DNA of 64,000 nucleotides from Owenia fusiformis. Taxonomy: Eukaryota; Annelida; Polychaeta; Sabellida; Oweniidae. The notes under the pieces were generated by a model, which was not told the DNA's origin, searched no databases, and worked only from the letters and a program-made list of their open reading frames with translations. How positions within the stretch are numbered: position 1 is the stretch's first letter; each line of letters begins with the position of its first letter. Shown here one piece after another: positions 12,901 to 23,400 of this stretch. The stretch covers positions 23,203,248 through 23,267,247 of the forward strand of contig CAIIXF020000003.1 of NCBI GenBank assembly GCA_903813345.2, given 5' to 3'. The translations under genes were made by a program, and so were the position numbers.

Positions 12901-15900
12901 GACATATTGTTAGGATATCCAAGGCGCTGTTCAGCAGTTGGCGTCTGTAAAAAATGCTGGTGGTGACATTTTGCATGTTAATGTCTTTTATTTTTATGTC
13001 ACCACCAGAAGTGGAAACATATTGTTATAGACTCCAACTTTTTTGTGGATGGCAGTTGGTGTCTGTAACAAATGGCAGGTGGTGACATTTTTCATGTTAA
13101 TGACTTGTTCATTCGAATTAGTTGATAAACATTTTTGTTCAGAATAGTACATATTAGATAAATGTTTTCTAGATGGAGAACATGGTTTTAACAGGAGAAT
13201 ATTCCAATTCATCATCAAGTCTACGTACAGAGACTGATGAGGAGCAAAACCATGACCAAAATGAGGCTGATGCTGCTGTAGCGCAAACAGAGCCCCCTGT
13301 TGAGCGAGTCATGATTTGGAGCGAGTTGATTGCTTATGTTCGTCAAGCCAAACAAATAGGGACATCTGCATGTGGACCAACTGCAGTTATAAACATTTTA
13401 AAGGCTTTCAATCTTGAAATTGAAAAAGACCTTGTGTGTACGAACTGTAGATTGAAATTGAGGAAGGAGGGATGGCCACTCCCAGAATACCTTCATTCTC
13501 GTAGTGAAGCAGGTATGTGTCCATCATGCCCTCAAAATTATTTCATTTTTATTTAATGGTGCCATTGTTTCAAGAATTTTTCTAAGCTAAAATGCAAGCC
13601 CTATCCAAACAATACAATACATTTTACAATATTTTTGCTCTCATCATTCATTGTCATGCCTATTTTATAAAAGGTCTAACATTTCTACTTCATTTTAGGA
13701 TATTCATTTAATTTTTTAGATTATGTGGCAAAAATATTGAAAAAGGGGCATCCATTTTCCTTTCTTACTAATGAATTTGGACATTTCTGCTGTAAAATCT
13801 TCAATTACTTCTTTTTGATCAGATCTTCTGAATAAATCAGAATTGTAAGGAAAATGTTGGCACGATCGCAAGAGGGGGAGAAACCCCAGGGTTCAAAGAT
13901 GACATACGCTTATAATGTAAATCTGTATTGAGATGACATCGTCGCTGATTGGTTTAGCGAGTCGATCGTTGATTGGTTTAAAACTAGGTCAATTTTAAAA
14001 CTTTGAAAACCAAGATGGAGGGTAAACAAATATACGTAATTCCGAGAATGGAGGTGCGCGAAGGAGGAAATCGTATATCATCAATTGAATCATGGGGTTT
14101 TCCCTCCTCTTCGCGATTGCCGAAGATTGCTTCCACCATTTTCCATTTCCCATCTCTTCTTTTTCATTTTACAGGCACTACTGCTGAAGATCTGACCAAT
14201 GCCATATATAAGCTGACAGATGGACAAATTGTTGGCCGATTTTTTAGTTTTTACCCCCTGAGGGATGTACATATACTAAAATGGTTGGGGGAATGGATGA
14301 AACTAGGTAAGAATCTATAATCTTATTATACATGTAAAACTAACTGTCCTTACTTGACCTTATCTATTTTTTATTTTATAAACAAAATGATTTAATTTTG
14401 CAACTCAAAAAGTAACTGTAAAATCTTGAAAAAGATTTATAGAATAAATCGAAATATTGCAAAACTAAATTTTGTAATTATTATAACATATAAACAACAA
14501 TTTTTTGATTTTATTAACAGGGAAATGTACAACTTTATTCTACTCATGGGCCATATTTTTCGGCTTACAGTCAGTTCATCTTTACTCTGTCTGTTTTTTG
14601 ACAGATTTTTGTCATTGCCATTTTAGGAGAACCACTCATAGAATTTTCTTTAAATTTACACCCGTTAGATGGTCTGGTTCTATTCACATATGACATGTCA
14701 TCACAATTTTCTGAGTCCTATTGATGTTTGTGAAATGCCAATTTTGAATCCAAAACTGAGACATTTCTTAAAAATAACTAGCGCCACTAATAAACTACAG
14801 AAATCACCTCTTATTTATATTGACACGTGTAGGTTGTTCTTGACAGTAAAATACATGATCTCAATTTATATTTATTTAGGTGCTGTACCCCTGGCCACTC
14901 TAAACTTACAGAAAGCGGTACCTCCAGGGTGGATTATACCAGATGCGTGGCATCATCAAATGGTCTATGGTGTTGCCCATGATGGTATGTATGCAAAGTA
15001 TGACGCGTCATCAATTGTTTCTGTTTTCATATTCTTCATCATGATGCATTCTGAGCACAAGACTATCACTCATCAAATACCTTTTTTAGGGATATACCTT
15101 CTGTCATGTTACAGTAAAAATGAATCATTTATTGTTCATTATTGGCATGGGATTGGTTTGCCAAAATTATACAATCTAAAAGTTATTAGGTTTTGATTTC
15201 CAATAATACTAGTCATGGCATATTGTTATAGTCTCCAAATTTTTGTGGACGATGTTCAGTGATTGGTGTTTGACATTTGTCACCTGTAACAAATGGCAGG
15301 GGGTAACATTTTGCATGTTAATGCCTTGTCTTTGTTTGAGTTTTTGCTATGTTGAATTTAGGAGTATACCTGACCAATCCTTTAGATGTCGCTAGTGAGG
15401 AGAGGATCAGCAGGCAACTATGCAGTAACTCAGTGTTGATGATACGTCGGAACGACATACTCACACGCTACCATGAAGATATAGATTTAGGAGACCTGAT
15501 GTCATTTCCTGATGAAAGATGGCGGGAATTGAATGTTTTAGGTATGAACACCTTTAATGTTACATGTTATGCACACACAATTTTTCACTACACATATTCT
15601 GTAAAGAATAAATATCTTAACAGAATGAGTCTTAAAATAATGAGTCATTAATGAATTATTGCAGAAATGACATCTTTGAAGACTCTGTACAGTTTTGTTT
15701 TCATTAACGATTCTGTAAAGAATATTCTTTACAGAAAATTACAGATTCGGTATAAAAACAAAAAAGTAAAAATCTTTACAAAATTTGATCAATGGGCATG
15801 GTTTCTTACAGTTTTTCTGTCTGTATGAACATGGTTCACATAGATATCCTAACAACTACACTATATGTTGAGACAATCAAAATAACTTTTCTGTATGGAA

Positions 15901-18106
15901 TAAGTTAATTCTAGTGAGAGGGTTAGGTTGTATTCAATTGAATTGCTTTTTTAATGTGCCAGAATCAAATAGTGAATATTCCAATAAACACTTGCAAAGT
16001 CCTGTATTTACCTCATATTTGCTCAATATTAGTAATCCTTGTGCTGGGTGATATTGAGTTTTGCCAATGTCACATAAAACATCTGTTTAACATAATTGTA
16101 CATGTCATACTTATACTTCAAATGGTTTTTAGTGAATTGAATAATCTCATCAGATGGTCTCCGTTTTGGCTTAGACGCAGCGTTTTCCCTGGTTATTTCC
16201 GGATTCATTTTTCCAATACCTCTGAAGAAAGAGGGCAGCATGTGTTCCATAGCCTTTAGAGTGAGATTGTACTCCTCAGTTAAGCCAATGAGCATGTGGT
16301 ATTTTTCGATGTTTTGTTTTGCCCTAGGAATTCCGTATTCCATGTTAGAGCATTCAGGCTCATGACCGCAGAACCACTCGATGTATTCTCCAGCCATCAG
16401 AGAGCATTTTTCATCCAGAACAGCTTTATTGTTCATATTTTCCTTGACACATTGTTCGAATGTTTGACGTTTGACGGATGTCTGGTTCCTCTCTTTTATA
16501 AGTAACGACTTATCAAGTAGGTAATAGTACTTTGATAAAGCTTGTTCAAATGGCTCCCTGATTAAGTTGAAATAAATTGGTTGCTGGAATCCATAATTCT
16601 GAAAATTAACAAACTGTATATGTCGATCAAATATACATTTCTCTTTTGAATAGTTCCCGAATGAGTTCACAAAATTTGCGAGGTTTTCTTTATCGAGACG
16701 TCTTTGACCATGTATGGGCGACTTTATCATTGTGTAATTATTTTCATTACTGAGCATTCTCATGAAAACCTCCATTGTGTTAGAGCCACATTTAGGCATT
16801 TTGTTGTATAGCACAAGACGTGGATTAGCCTGGGGGTATAGATGAAATGTTGATTCCACTACGTTACTTGTCCCAGGTAATCCATCACTGACCAAATGCC
16901 CCATTGGTTTTGATTCTTTATGAATAGACTGTTCCTTACTTTCTTCATTTCTTTCTGTATTAAGTTTTTGACTATCTGATGTGATAACTTGTTGAACTTT
17001 TGATAGCAATGTTATTTTCACCATAGCAACCAGTATTATCACCAGGAGACCAACTAGTTTTACTCCAGTGCGAACCAAACCGTAGTTATATCTCTGACGG
17101 CCATTTTTGATACACTTTTCTAATTTTGCCATTATTGTCATTGGTATTTATGAATTTGACATGTATTCTTTACTGAGATAATAACCATAATGTACAATGT
17201 ATTGTTGGTAATATAATGCTTCCTGAGGCAAATTTCTTACATTATAAATAAATCAATGTTGACAAGCTCAATAACTAATGTTTGACCTGTTTGTACATTA
17301 TCATGCTTTGCATAACTGAAGCTCAGATTTCAAGTACACTCATGAAGTTATCTATCGTCTCAGACAATTTAGGCTGAAAAGTCCAACTCTGCATTTTTTG
17401 CTTTTTCATTTTCTAAGTTGCTTAACATTTATGTAACATTTAACTTCCCATAATTTTTTGAAAAAGCTACATATGAAATTGTTAAAATCTGATCTGATCT
17501 AGTTATATAATCCTATGTAAGTCAGAGACAGGGGAGTTTTGTTTGCCTTGAAATGAAGGAATGAAGGATAAATGACATAAAACATGACATTAAAAATATG
17601 GTTTGCTACACTAGTTTTATGCTCCAGATTAAGAGATTATGTTATTTCAACTTGGTTTCCTTTGCAAATGGACTTAAACTTGGAAATTGAGCATTTAAAG
17701 ATGAAATTAATTCAAATCTTAAAAAGGATATTGACAAAGCAAATTGCAAAGTTGTTTCTCTATTGAATTCTACATTTTAAAATATAAAATCTCCAACTCT
17801 GGAGGGCGTTATTTATTTATTTTTTGATAACTTCTCAAAAGGTTGTGACGTGGCCTTAAGATTGATGACATTACAAATTCATTTGTTGTTATTAACATTT
17901 CAGGGCAAGTAGTGAATGTGATCCGTGAACACAACACACAAAGACTGCCAGGATTCCGACCAACACTTACATCGCACATAACCATACCCGCTGCATACAG
18001 AGCGGGAATCACATTATTTGTTAAAAAGGACTCAGACGTTTATAAGGAACTCATGGAGGCTGAAGAGCTGCCTTTGAAAGACCATGAGAATGCAGATCAT
18101 GGTTGA
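9986..18106 (+). CDS. C39-like papain-fold cysteine peptidase-like protein with long disordered N-terminus (1,176 aa)
   Basis: Seven exons in phase: 9986-12318, 12621-12858, 13173-13512, 14175-14306, 14880-14984, 15362-15541, 17904-18106. The first ATG is in good context (GCAATGG); an upstream non-coding exon probably ends at an acceptor near 9891. Residues 1-850 are rich in Asn, Ser, Asp and Glu apart from a Cys-rich block (about 165-255: WDCCAIDCG then CSRTCESCNRIQC). The C-terminal domain has C39-like peptidase signatures: IGTSACGPTAVINIL (Cys about 924), PDAWHHQMVYGV (His about 1039-1040) and VYLTNPLD (Asn about 1055, replacing the usual Asp). Catalysis is inferred, not shown. Possible poly(A) signals lie at 18810 and 19303. 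Intron 6 hosts the sulfotransferase gene on the other strand. I do not recognise a named orthologue. Confidence 0.88.
12945..13095 (+). repeat. Short dispersed repeat family, copy 3 (double)
   Basis: Two partial tandem units carrying GTTGGCGTCTGTAA and GTTGGTGTCTGTAACAAATG, each followed by GGTGGTGACATTTT and CATGTTAATG. Lies in intron 2 of the C39-like gene, just upstream of exon 3. Confidence 0.7.
13858..14126. mobile_element. MITE with roughly 40-bp inverted ends in C39-like gene intron 3
   Basis: Left end GGCACGATCGCAAGAGGGGG and right end (reverse complement) GGCAATCGCGAAGAGGAGGG are followed on both sides by AAACCCCA-like sequence. It sits just upstream of exon 4. Target duplications are not clear. 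Confidence 0.65.
15210..15330 (+). repeat. Short dispersed repeat family, copy 4
   Basis: Contains TTGTTATAGTCTCCAAATTT, CTGTAACAAATGGCAGG and ACATTTTGCATGTTAATGCC, as in the other copies. It sits just upstream of exon 6 of the C39-like gene and contributes sequence close to its splice acceptor. Confidence 0.7.
15713..15734. repeat. Perfect 22-bp palindrome
   Basis: CTGTAAAGAAT followed by ATTCTTTACAG forms a perfect inverted repeat in intron 6 of the C39-like gene. Function is unknown; it could be a small hairpin or the relic of an element end. Confidence 0.6.
16029..17141 (-). CDS. Uronyl 2-O-sulfotransferase-like (UST/HS2ST family), single exon, 370 aa
   Basis: Golgi type II enzyme of the family that transfers sulfate from PAPS to the 2-O position of uronic acids in glycosaminoglycans. 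There is a short cytosolic N-terminus, a membrane anchor at about 29-46 (LVGLLVIILVAMVKITLL), a stem, then the catalytic domain. Family marks include the 5'-phosphosulfate loop NKMPKCGSNTM (113-123), the catalytic-His block FDRHIQFVNF (His174), the 3'-phosphate loop LIREPFEQALS (193-203), and the C-terminal blocks FCGHEPECSN and RAKQNIEKYHMLIGL, closest to vertebrate UST. The reading frame is uninterrupted over 370 codons, with no introns, inside intron 6 of the C39-like gene on the opposite strand. An alternative start at 17132 (MAKLEK) is possible. A retrocopy origin fits the lack of introns but is not proven; no poly(A) tract or duplication was seen. Confidence 0.9.
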   Translation of the reverse strand: MTIMAKLEKCIKNGRQRYNYGLVRTGVKLVGLLVIILVAMVKITLLSKVQQVITSDSQKLNTERNEESKEQSIHKESKPMGHLVSDGLPGTSNVVESTFHLYPQANPRLVLYNKMPKCGSNTMEVFMRMLSNENNYTMIKSPIHGQRRLDKENLANFVNSFGNYSKEKCIFDRHIQFVNFQNYGFQQPIYFNLIREPFEQALSKYYYLLDKSLLIKERNQTSVKRQTFEQCVKENMNNKAVLDEKCSLMAGEYIEWFCGHEPECSNMEYGIPRAKQNIEKYHMLIGLTEEYNLTLKAMEHMLPSFFRGIGKMNPEITRENAASKPKRRPSDEIIQFTKNHLKYKYDMYNYVKQMFYVTLAKLNITQHKDY

Positions 18107-19619
18107 AACCGATCAACTATTGTGTCTATGTGCATCTTGCCAATATAGAAAAATATGCTTTGACTAATGAGTGTATTCAGTATCTCAACCCTTGACTCGA
18201 TTTAATCTATTTTAATCCAGTCATTGATCTATTGTGATCTGATCAAGATGAGATGATCTGATCAAGATCAAATTTTGATGAAGGCATTCAGTCATGATCA
18301 TAGAGTCAGAGACCAGAGAAGATTTGACTCGACATTACAATTTATCCAGTGAGCATGGTGCGAGATAAAACCAGTTTATAAGTCCTGACCAAGTTAGTGT
18401 TCGTTATAGGTCAGCTCATGTTTCAGCGTGTATAAGAAAATAACATGACAACTGGTCTATAATATATCTGCCTTGTATGCTAGAAATAATTATGCTGCAC
18501 CCTGCCAATCAACATGTACATCTTATACAGGCTTATAACCATTAATGTCCTTCCACTGTGATATGTAGTTAAAAGAACTGCAAAAAAGCTGGAACCATTC
18601 ACTGATGAAATGTTAAATGTTAAATCTCTAATGCTTATATCTGTTAACCTTTTGAAGACTTTATTGTACTATCATGTTCCTTACTTTTCTCTAAGAATAT
18701 TGCCGATAGCCAACATATATTAAGGAGATAACCCATGCCAGTGAAATAACATGTTTAAAATTTTGTCAAGCCTGTTAAACTGTTTTAGTTAAAATCAAAA
18801 GTCACAGAGAATAAAGAAAACAACTATTTTGAAAATTATCACATGATGTCTCGCACATAATGAGGTTAGATTCGTTAATGATCCATATCTACCCCGATGT
18901 CTGTTTTGTATCTTGATAACTCAAATACTAGAAATCAGATTTGATTGGATGATTATGCAGTGAGGAGATTTTTATAATATAACAACAAAGCTTCAATGTA
19001 ATGTACATGTGTTGTTCTAATTAAGCTTAACTTGAACCAGTTTTTGAAATGTCCTATTACATATTTAACTTTCTTGAAATTCAAAATCTATAGCAACTTG
19101 TGTCCTACAGTATTCAGTTAATTGATATTAGATCTGATTTTCATATTGGTAATATTAATTCACACAAATACATTTATATGTGTAAAATATATATGTATTT
19201 TCTCTTATGTTTTCAAAACTGCAAAACAGAAAAACAAAAGTACATCAAGATTTACAGTGTTTGTGGTTTATATGATAAAATATATGTAAAGGTAAAGAAC
19301 AGAATAAAATAAAAATGCAGTATTTTCTAAAAATTAGAGTAAATATTTTGTTGATTTGTGCGCGTTGTTATATTTTGTTGCATATGTATATGCTTTTGTA
19401 AATGTTGTCTACACAGTACATACAGTTCAGTATATAGAAGTTAAAGTCTTTAGATATCAGCCAATGGTTATCAAACTATTTTTCAGCTGAAATAGCCTAT
19501 GTTGTACAACCCTATAAGCATTCCCGATAATATCACATATTCTGCAGATTTTTGTAGATTCTGTTAAAATATAAGCAACCAAATCTATTGTTTATTATGC
19601 AAGTGTCCTAATTTAGAGG
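18107..19619. other. 3' flank of the C39-like gene
   Basis: No coding exons seen. Probably 3' UTR and intergenic DNA, with AATAAA signals at 18810 and 19303. AT-rich, with TGATCA-like short repeats (18220-18310) of no evident function. Confidence 0.55.
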
Positions 19620-20305
19620 TGTATGTAACAAGCATGTTAAAGAAACATGTAACATGTGTAACAAGCATGTTAACAGAACATGTAACATGTGTAACAAGCA
19701 TGTTACAAGAACATGTAACATGTGTAGCAAGCATGTTAAAGGAACATGTAACATGTGTAGCAAGCATGTTAAAGGAACATGTAACATGTGTAACAAGCAT
19801 GTTAAGGAACATGTAACATGTGTAACAAGCATGTTAAAGGAACATGTAACATGTGTAGCAAGCATGTTAAAGGAACATGTAACATGTGTAACAAGCATGT
19901 TAAGGAACATGTAACATGTGTAGCAAGCATGTTAAAGGAACATGTAACATGTGTAGCAAGCATGTTAAAGGAACATGTAACATGTGTAACAAGCATGTTA
20001 AGGAACATGTAACATGTGTAACAAGCATGTTAAAGGAACATGTCACATGTGTAACAAGCATGTTAAGGAACATGTAACATGTGTAACAAGCATGTTAAAG
20101 GAACATGTGACATGTGTAACACGCATGTTAAAGGAACATGTAACCTGTGTAACAAGCATGTGAAAGGAACATGTAACATGTGTAACAAGCATGTTAAAGG
20201 AACATGTGCCATGTGTAACAAGCATGTTAACAGAACATGTAACATGTGTAACAAGCATGTTAAAGAAACATGTGACATGTGTAACAAGCATGTTAAAGGA
20301 ACATA
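19620..20305. repeat. 33-bp minisatellite, about 21 copies
   Basis: The unit is ATGTAACATGTGTAACAAGC plus ATGTTAAAGGAAC, with 32- and 33-bp variants. It is rich in the palindromic core ACATGT and could fold back on itself. It separates the 3' ends of two convergent genes. The open frames across it on both strands are phase artefacts of the unit. Confidence 0.95.
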
Positions 20306-20439
20306 TCATACATGCGTTGATAACCAATATGACATTCAAGATTGTAAGCTCTTTACATGTGACACGTCACATACTGAATCACCCCAGCTTGAGATTTGTC
20401 AAGAAATTGCCTCTCGCACATGACTAAAAGGCTGATTAG

Positions 20440-23400
20440 TTACATTTGAAAGGATGGAGTTTGTTTATTGATACTTGATCGAGCATACATGAATCTCTTT
20501 GGAATGTTCATATTTGTGTCCTTGTTATTCATATTTGTGAAAGCTATCGCTGATTTTGAGTCTGCTGTGTAACTTTCACCGACCACTGGGAAAAAACGTG
20601 GCAAATTAAGCTGCATGCTAGAAACTTCTTGCTGTCTGTATGGGCCTTTGAGATTTGCTGTATCTCTGAATGTATCAACTTTGGCATCACTGTTTTTGTC
20701 TTGATTTTTAGATTTAGACCTGGATATAGAAAATAATAAGACATAACAGTGATAGTACATTACTAAACAGTAAAAGTGTAAAAACAAATATTAAAGGTCC
20801 CATGTAATCATTTTTGCTAATATTGTATCATATTTATCTGTTTCTCAAAAGTTAATGTGATATTACATTTCTTAAAGTACATTACATAGAATTAACAATC
20901 ATACAAACCTCCTGATATACATAATACAGGCTGCCAATAAAATAGCTAGTATAACCAGCATCACAAGGCCCATTGCAACAATGACAAATATCTCCCAACT
21001 TGGTCCTTCATTGTTCTGTTCAATAGATGGCACTACAGGCAATTCCAATGCCTCTAGTGTTGTATTACAACAATCTTCCAGAGATTCCTGCAGAGAGGCT
21101 TCTGATTCCTTCAATGCATCTAGCAATGTCTCCTGGTCCAAGTATAACACTGGAAAGTGAAATTACAATTTTATTCAATGGACTTTATTTCTTATTTTAT
21201 CTTATTTTATCACTACAGTATTCCAAATGATTTAATCATGTACATCATATTGAATCCTTTATAATATGTAATCATGATATTAGCCAAAAAGGCAAAACAA
21301 GTCAAAAGTAACAAGTAAATATGGGAAATATTCCAACATAAAGTATGACACAAAGTTATAAGATACATATATATTAAGGTGTTATTACAAGAAAACAATC
21401 CCCAAGATCCAAAACAATGAACAAGGCATGATTAATCTAATCACTTTACTTGAAATTGATTAAAAAGCAGATATTACCACTCTGGTACTTTAAATGATCA
21501 AACTACAAGATCCTACCATCTGAAACTGCTCTGTTGAATCTGTCTTTTAACCCTCTCCGTACACGCTGAGTTGATATATCTCCATCAGAACACAAAGGGT
21601 TATCAACTGGCACCTCTGCATAGAAGACAACAGTTAGTCTCTTCCTTTGACCCACATCAACTTCTGTAGGGTAGCCCTTGGCAGATATGATGTTGTTCTC
21701 TGTTGCATAGACTAAAAAGTCATTGCTGAAACATGAAATATTTGTCATAACTCAGTCTTTATAGGTCCTATATTTAAGGAATAAAGACCGAGATCTTAAT
21801 GATTTATGGCGTGATATATGACCGAAAAATTTATACTGTTCGATTGAGGTCTTTGGCAATGGCCAGAATAAAATTTGAGGTCATATATTTGACATAAATC
21901 ATAAAATCGAGGTCTTTGTTATGATTCTAATATGATAAACAGACAAGAAAAACAAATATTTGCAATATCAGTTATTGTGACGTCACATATCATATTAGAA
22001 TTATTCATAAACATCTTTATGAATAAATATAGATATGTATGTGCCAGGTCGTTCAATAAGTTCCCGGAAAAACGCTCTCATTTTGTTAGTTTGTAGTATT
22101 TTTTATTGAAATTTTCACAGTATGTGTAAAATTTATTTAGAATTTATGTATAGAAATATTTTTGTACAATATTTCATATTTATTAACTTATCCTTGATAA
22201 CGTGACATCATAAAAGGGTATGCGGGGCACTATTTTGACGTTAAAATTTCACAATTTTCAATTTATTCATCATATGTTCACATATTTGTATTTTTTATTT
22301 CAACTGAATAAACAGTCCTGTTGCCATGGTAACAATGTGACATCATATTACTGCTGTACAAGATGCAAAAATTCTTGGATTGAAGACATCATACATATTG
22401 CATGACATCACACAACTAATGCATGACATCAGTCATTAGTCAAACACCAAAATGGCTACTGTCCTCTAGGATATTCCATTAGGACAATGCTCCAAGCCAT
22501 AGGTCTAACTTGGTGCAGGACACCATTTCCATCAATCTCCAAATGGAACTGCAAGACCAGGCACCCTATTCACCTGATACGGCAGTATTAGATTTTGCTG
22601 TTTTCAACAGATTGAAGGAAGCTCTGAGGGGGATTCGCTTTGGCTCAGTTGATGATCTTAAAGCAGGTGTTCAGAATGCACTAAAGGAGAAGTTTCCAGC
22701 TGGGTTCCGTGACCAATACAAGCAATGGGTTCAGAGACAGAGGCTATGTATTCAACACGATGGTTCATATTTTGAGCATTTAATGTAGATGACAGTGAAG
22801 GACTATGTGAATATATAATCTTACAAGCATACAAAGACATCAAAGGGTGTTAAATATATCGTAAAATGTGACTAAAACGTTTAGATTTAATGATCCAAAC
22901 TTAACCGTAATACCAAACAGTGCCCCGCATACCCTTTTGTGATGTCACATGATGTTGGATAACTTAAAAACTAGTGGGACATTTTCAAATTAATTTAACA
23001 CAATGATTTGAAAATAAATTGCACACAATACTGTGAAAATTTCAATGAACAATATTATAAACTAATAAAATGAGAGCGTTTTTCCGGGAACTTATTGAAC
23101 GACCTGGTACAAGTGCCAAAAAGAAGGGACCAAAATTGTTACAGAACAAAGCAAGAAAATGAAAACATCTAAGAGTACACAAGTCATAAGGAAAACAAAC
23201 CCCAACTATCCCAAACCATGATCCGACATGAAAAGAAACAATGTCTAAATAAAGAGTTATTTAATGGAAGTTCATGTAAGTTTCTCCTCAGGTTATCTTT
23301 CCTTGAGAAACCTTATGGTAGACTAAACTTCATTTACTTTCATACTATGGTGTTTTATTACACCCCAGTCACATTTCCTAAGGCGACCTTGCGGTCTATC

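Noticed and set aside
19620-20305. CRISPR-like regular repeat
   Set aside because: Units are contiguous without unique spacers and lie in an intron-rich animal genome; it is a minisatellite. The same applies to 45175-46030.
19585-20427. Several overlapping open frames on both strands of about 60-115 codons
   Set aside because: They run through the 33-bp minisatellite; a unit of 33 bp without stops stays open in several frames. No start context, homology or splice signals.
22483-22787. Mariner transposase as a domesticated host gene
   Set aside because: Only the C-terminal fragment is left, with a stop before the catalytic Asp, between recognisable TIRs; it is an ordinary relic.
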